This document shows positions 58,809 to 64,000 of a stretch of DNA of 64,000 bases, piece by piece (within the stretch, counting starts at the first letter, position 1; each line of letters opens with the position of its first letter). The stretch is from Rhytidiadelphus loreus. Taxonomy: Eukaryota; Streptophyta; Bryopsida; Hypnales; Hylocomiaceae. The notes below the pieces were generated by a model. It worked only from the letters and a program-made list of their open reading frames with translations. It did not search any database and was not told the origin of the DNA. Location: assembly GCA_947034895.1 (NCBI GenBank), contig OX344761.1, positions 93,571,447-93,635,446 on the forward strand, in the 5' to 3' direction. A program made the position numbers and the translations under genes.

Positions 58809-61002
58809 TTAACCCATAAAGGCCAATTGTCCATTGAATGAACAATTGAAACTCTATTTAGGTCCCTATGAAGTCAATTTTGGTCAAATGTTCATAAAAT
58901 TTTGACACAAGATGTGAACATGTATCCTCTTAGTGGAAATATAATTTTTTTCTGCTCTAAATTGTTTTGGTAGCCCTTGCAATTTGGGCATCTTTGGGGT
59001 GTCTTTTGCAAAAAATCTGATCAACTATTGAAATTTGGCATTTATGTTATTAATAAAATATGGCATACAATTATCAAAAACAATTTACACTATAAGAAAC
59101 AAAGGGTTTTTTTTATGTTGCAGAAAACATGGGATGGTGTCTTCTTTGACGTAGAAGTAATCGGCGTAGATGTCTCTTAAAATCCATTATATTTGACAGG
59201 CAAAAAACGTGCAAAAATCACAAAAAATGAGCCATTTGCAAGCTTGTTTTTTTATAATATTGCACATGACAAGGTGAAGAAAGGTCCATAGAGGTCGACA
59301 TGTGGAGGCCACATCAGCGCCACATGCTTGACTATTGCCACATCATCTTTTTTTTCATCCATACCGTTGTTAACATGGTCTTTGACATGGAGGCAGGAAA
59401 TTGTGACATCATCACTGACGTAGAGGCCATGTTAGCTCATTTTTGTGTCATTTGAATAATTTAATGGTGTTTTTTGAGATGTCAAATTAGACATTTTTTG
59501 CAACGTTAAATTACATGTTTTTTCAAACATCAATTGTTGCATACCCTACCTACAAGGCAATATCAATAAATATTTAATATAAATTAAAAAAACAAAATGA
59601 ACAAACAAAATTTCTGAATTCAACAAAAATTGAAGAAAACTTACCATCAACCATTAAAAGAATTTTTAATGGCCAAGTGAAGGAAAAAACTTCATTAAAA
59701 GCTAATAAAAATGAAGGGTAAAGAGATTGTACTTATATCCATTCTCTGCCCATGGAAAGACAAACAATATGGGATAAGTAGAATATGGCTATTTCACTTG
59801 TCTACATGTTGACGTTGTTTTTGACATGTACATGTTTTATCAAACACAGAGATGTTGTTTCAGACATCTTGACGTTTTTGTGGACATTTTACTTTGAACA
59901 CAATTTTTGTTTGATATATCCCATATCAATTGTCTCTCTTCCTACCTCCCCACTTGTATAAAGACCAAATGTTTTCATCCATAGAATACATCCATTTTCA
60001 TCCATCCATTTTCATCCATCCATTTTCTTTTTCTTTGGAAAGCATGCCACGTCACTTCCCTTTCCCTAAATTTTTACACAAGGTCAATATTTTTCCATTG
60101 ACTGTAGTAATTTTTAGTAATTTATCCATAGTCAAAGTGGACTTCACGCTGACTTGGAAGTCTATGTTTTTTGGAATGTCACAACAAAACATGAGCTTGT
60201 TTTTTCAAACATCATTAAGAACATCTCTTTCTATGGTGACATCTACTTGTTCTCCAACTTAGTCGCACACATTTTCCGCAACATCAAATCAAATTCACAC
60301 ATTTGCACCCGTTCACTGCTTAACGCGTGACATCTCAGCAAACATGACACGTTTCGGTCCAACAACAGCAAAAACATGGTTTTCTTATAGTGTTAGTTCT
60401 CAAATCACATTCTCAAAGGAGTCAAACTTTATTAGCTATGTTTGGGTGGCTTCAAGAAAAAAAAACTTTTCTTCTAACCTCAAGCCCTATTATCTTGCAA
60501 TATGTGAAGTCAAAGTTCTTGAAATTTTTCCCAAATATTCTAAATATTTGTCTCTAATTTTTAACCATTTGGATTCCAAATTAAAAAATATCTCATTGCA
60601 CAAGAAATCATCAAAAAAAAGACTAGTGTATTGCCAATGCATTTAACCTCTTTGCATTGCAAGTTGATTTAGATTTTTTATGAGTGAATCCAACATCATA
60701 TATTTATGAATAGCCAAAATCTTCATTTTTGTGTAGACCAAATATTTTACTCTAAGAGGGCTTGAAGTCTATTGATCCTAGTTCGCAAGAATGAAAATAA
60801 AGATTTCTTTTCTCACTTCAAACATTATAATCCTTCAATCCGGTCAAATGGGCTGAAATTATTTCTACACGTTATAACTACATAATACACTTTTATATAG
60901 TTGGATTTTTTTTGAATAATTTTTTTATTTTAGACAATGCATCAAAGCTAGTAATTTTGGATTATTTTTCTTCTAAAACACCATGTAGTCTTTAGAGGTT
61001 AA
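58809..61002. mobile_element. piggyBac-like MITE, type E, interrupted by a CACTA element
   Basis: TTAA lies at 58809-58812 and 60999-61002, with inverted ends CCCATAAAGGCC and AGTCTTTAGAGG. Without the nested 1,305-bp CACTA element and its 3-bp duplication the host would be about 886 bp, the size of the other MITEs. An inverted pair near the left end (CAATTGTCCATTGAATGAAC) recalls the type B subterminal hairpin. Confidence 0.6.
59088..60392. mobile_element. CACTA-superfamily non-autonomous element, 1.3 kb
   Basis: The left end CACTATAAGAAACAAAGGG and the inverted right end CACTATAAGAAAACCATG are flanked by TTA on both sides (59085-59087 and 60393-60395). Subterminal regions hold many GACAT, GACGT and GTCACA-type motifs. 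No transposase was found. It shares termini with the elements at 8264 and 14710 but little of the interior. Confidence 0.75.
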
Positions 61003-61770
61003 TAACATTGAACACTTTAGAATTCCTAATGAAACTATTCCATGAAAATCTCATTCAATATGAGTGTGATTAACACATATGGCTTCAAAGCTTAGTGTTA
61101 AATGAACTATATATTCTATCTTCATGTTGTACAATTTTTAGTTTGTTGAACCCACTAAGGTAAACCTTCGTATTCATTTAATTTTTTTTATATATACACT
61201 ACAAGTACCATGACACAATTTTAGTCGACCGTCCTTCATCATAGATTTTCTTGAATATGTCCATTTTATCATCCATATGAAATTATTTGTCCACATCTGT
61301 ACTCATCATATTATGAAAAATTTGCATGGCTTCTATTTGTCAAGGCTAACTTATTAATAAAAATTCCTATTATATGATGTTTTTACATACCCTAATTTAT
61401 ATATATTAGAGTGTGTAGCATTTCATGAACCCTATAGTAGCTTTACAAATTATATAAAATTTGCCCCCTTTGAATTAAATGAACCCTATCTTTTAACTCA
61501 CGTAGTTTTCTAAAAACTGTGAGTGTTCCCCCCGGGGTTTTATTGGAACAAGGATAACTTATCATTGGCTATTGGGGAAGAATTTTGACAAATTTTGATC
61601 TAAATCTTAGAGGAAAGCTTCATCTAATTTTTAAATTGTTAGAATAGCAACTTTTTCAAAAAAATTAGTATCACAATCAAGAAATTGTAAATTTATTTGA
61701 TGGATGGTCATATTTCTTGAACATATACTCCTAAAGAATATTGTAAAACTCATGTGATATGTAACTGAAA
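61003..61770. other. AT-rich non-genic DNA
   Basis: No gene or element ends were recognised. Confidence 0.4.
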
Positions 61771-62061
61771 CATTACATGTGTTTTGGCTCTCGGGGAGGG
61801 CTGCGAGTTCCCAACTCGACCCCCCCTGAGAACCGCCGAAACCTGCCGTTCTCCGCTTGTGCTGACTTGGCCGAGAGACTGCTAGGTCAGTTTTTATAAA
61901 TAAATAAATAAATAAATTTTAACTTTGTTTCTCATTTTAAGGACTTAAAAATAAATTCAAAAAATAAATAAATCTGACATCAGTGTTCTTTCACTACCGG
62001 GGGAACAGCGCCGGAAACGGCCTTGAAATGGCCCTTTGGGACCCCGAAATCTCCTCTAATG
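61771..62061. mobile_element. Short GC-ended MITE (family M), copy 4
   Basis: The left end CATTACATGTGTTTTGG and the right end AAATCTCCTCTAATG are partial inverses. The GC-rich shoulders, the phrase TTGGCCGAGAGACTG and an A/T-rich core with TAAATAAATAAA match the copy at 30220-30521. The bases on the two sides show no duplication. Confidence 0.6.
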
Positions 62062-64000
62062 GTTATCCTTCATTCAAGCAATGTCCATTGTCTAAAGAAA
62101 CACATGCTCAATATGCTTTAGGATTTTATTTCAATAGCAAGAAGATTCATACAAGAAGTTGAACCTAATAACAAGAATCCTTTAGAAACCAAATTCAAAT
62201 GCTTAATTGGATACCTTTACTTGAAGACTATTCAATCTGCATTTGAATTTATGCAAGTTTGAGGTGCTTGTACTTGAGAGCATCTCCAATCATACAACAA
62301 AGTAGACAATGGTGATTTTGGGATGAAAAGTGTATAATTAATGCTAGGACCTTTCAAATGATTATCTTAGTTACAACAAAAAATACATATCCAATGGGCT
62401 TGGTAACTTTGACAACTTCAATTTTTTCTTTACAAATATTTCATTGGACTAGTAATGATGGTCATGCATTGCACATGTTTTTCTCCCTCTTCCCCCACTG
62501 ACTCTTCAAGAATCTTTTTGGCTATGAATTGTCCATCTCTACCTCTTCTCACATGCAATAGGTGGTATCAATTGCCACTCCCATGTTCTTAGAACTCCCT
62601 CTAATGTGCCTACACTACACTCATGACTCAACCCACTCAACCACGGTTCTTGACATTCATTCTTGCCATCTTCCTCCTAGCTCCCCCAATCTCTATATTG
62701 CCCTGCTTTTTTACCTTCATGCCCTCATTTTTTACCAAACAATCTTGAAATGCCCTACTCCACCTATGTATGTTAAAAATTCCAGCTACTTTGACAACAC
62801 AAATTGAAAGATTATAGTGTTTGGAAATTGAAGAAAAGTTTTTTGGGATTTGCCCAAGTAAGATCCTCCACCAGTTTGATTGAGCCATGTGTGACTTTTT
62901 GCATTGTATAAATCAAGTATTTCATCAAATTGTGTTTTTCATGTTGTTAGGTACTTGTGTGCAAAATTTGAGAGGAATTAGATGAATGTAGCATGCATAC
63001 ACCTTCATGATTATCATTTTTAATAAATATCTATGCACTATACATTTTTCATTACACTTTTGTGTACTCAAAATCCAACTAATTCTCAATCTCAATAGTG
63101 ATCACATAGACATATGTTCCTTCTCTAAACAAGACATTTTCTTTTGGAAAAAATAAAATTTGCATTTGCAATGTTTCTAGAAAAAGAAAGGGCTTAGTAG
63201 CTTCACTACTCTTAGGTTGGGCAATATGAATAAGGACTCCATCTACTCTTCAAGGAGGTGCCCTTCTACATATTTTTCCACCTTGAGTTTTTTCCTACTC
63301 TAGCCTTCCGGTATACCAAATCCAACATTGCTTCGTAGAAGCTCTAAAGTCAACAAAAGTTATGCTACCCAAGTTGTTTCAAGCCTTTAAGGCAATATAA
63401 CTTCAATTAGCTATCATGCAACAATCTTATATTATCATTTTCATTTTTGCATAGATAATTTCAACTTGCAACTTAGTTTGCAACCTAGGAAAAAATTCAA
63501 AATATAATAGTAAAACTCACTTCTAAACAAGTTATTAGAGACTTTCAAAAGCTCTATGGAAGCTTAAAGAATTGTAGGGGTTAATGCCTCCTATGTAGGT
63601 TCCACTCTTACATCTTACATGACTATGATATTGTCAATCTCCATGAATAATCCACTTCTTTTCAAACACAAGACCTTGTCTATTATAGGTTTCTTTGATT
63701 ATCAATGATGAAGATTCTTTTTACTTTTATACACTCAAAGCCTTTAGGTTGGTTGGAAGCTAATATAGTTAGGTTGCATGGGTAGAGAAAACATATGACA
63801 CTCTTTAAAAATATGACCCAATGTTTTGACAAGATGAACTTTCACAAAAGAGGTCGAGATGTTATACATGTTAGGATGTTACAAAGGTCCCAATGAGACA
63901 AACACTAGGGGAGGACACTCTCACTACATTTGAGGTACTCATGTGTGGCGGAGTGATTTTTTGACCCCCTATTTACTTTTGAATAAACTATAATTTCATC
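62062..64000. other. AT-rich non-genic DNA to the window end
   Basis: No gene, RNA or repeat terminus was recognised. Open frames at 62562-62807 (plus) and 62637-62888 (minus) overlap each other and have no family signature. Confidence 0.4.

Noticed and set aside
1..64000. LTR retrotransposons, CRISPR arrays, rRNA or organelle-derived segments
   Set aside because: No paired direct terminal repeats with polyprotein motifs, no spaced identical repeats and no rRNA-like or organelle gene sequence were seen.

Overview
The window looks like nuclear DNA of a land plant. It has three intron-containing plant-type genes with GT-AG introns: a full-length spliceosomal PRP8, an NDR-like (NDL) alpha/beta-hydrolase-fold protein, and a C2H2/RING-like zinc-finger protein. 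They sit in short GC-richer islands within long, very AT-rich stretches full of DNA transposons. A seedless plant (bryophyte, lycophyte or fern) is my best guess. It rests on the style of the hAT relic and on two exons near the left edge that resemble the centrosomal protein CEP70, which would fit a plant with flagellated sperm. This assignment is inference, not proof.

Layout. 1-21 kb is AT-rich and non-genic apart from the possible CEP70-like exons (1.7-2.2 kb). It holds a small MITE (0.4-0.7 kb), a degenerate tandem array (3.3-4.1 kb), TTAA-flanked piggyBac-like MITEs, a 2.0-kb CACTA element with a MITE inside it, a decayed hAT transposase (11.6-13.7 kb), a long imperfect inverted repeat (17.3-19.0 kb) and another MITE (20.2-20.7 kb). 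22.15-25.04 kb is the ten-exon NDL gene. 26.1-28.9 kb is a 2.8-kb foldback element with apparently identical 565-bp inverted arms and a TAA target duplication (PIF/Harbinger-like). 29-34 kb is a MITE cluster plus a terminal-inverted-repeat element that carries an antisense, disabled PRP8 fragment. 35.8-38.2 kb is the zinc-finger gene. 42.5-44.0 kb is a piggyBac-like MITE invaded by two short elements. 44.67-52.75 kb is intact PRP8 (six exons, 2,338 codons). 53.8-64 kb is again MITE-rich and gene-free.

The three genes have unrelated roles (splicing, probable signalling, unknown) and are not a functional cluster. The main interest is the transposon community. Five TIR families are recognisable, three of them with 3-bp or TTAA target-site duplications. 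One short family appears to insert with no target duplication, shown by comparison with uninserted sister copies. Families are nested in one another in both directions. A fragment of the resident PRP8 gene, apparently derived from spliced RNA, lies inside a TIR element about 12 kb from its parent.
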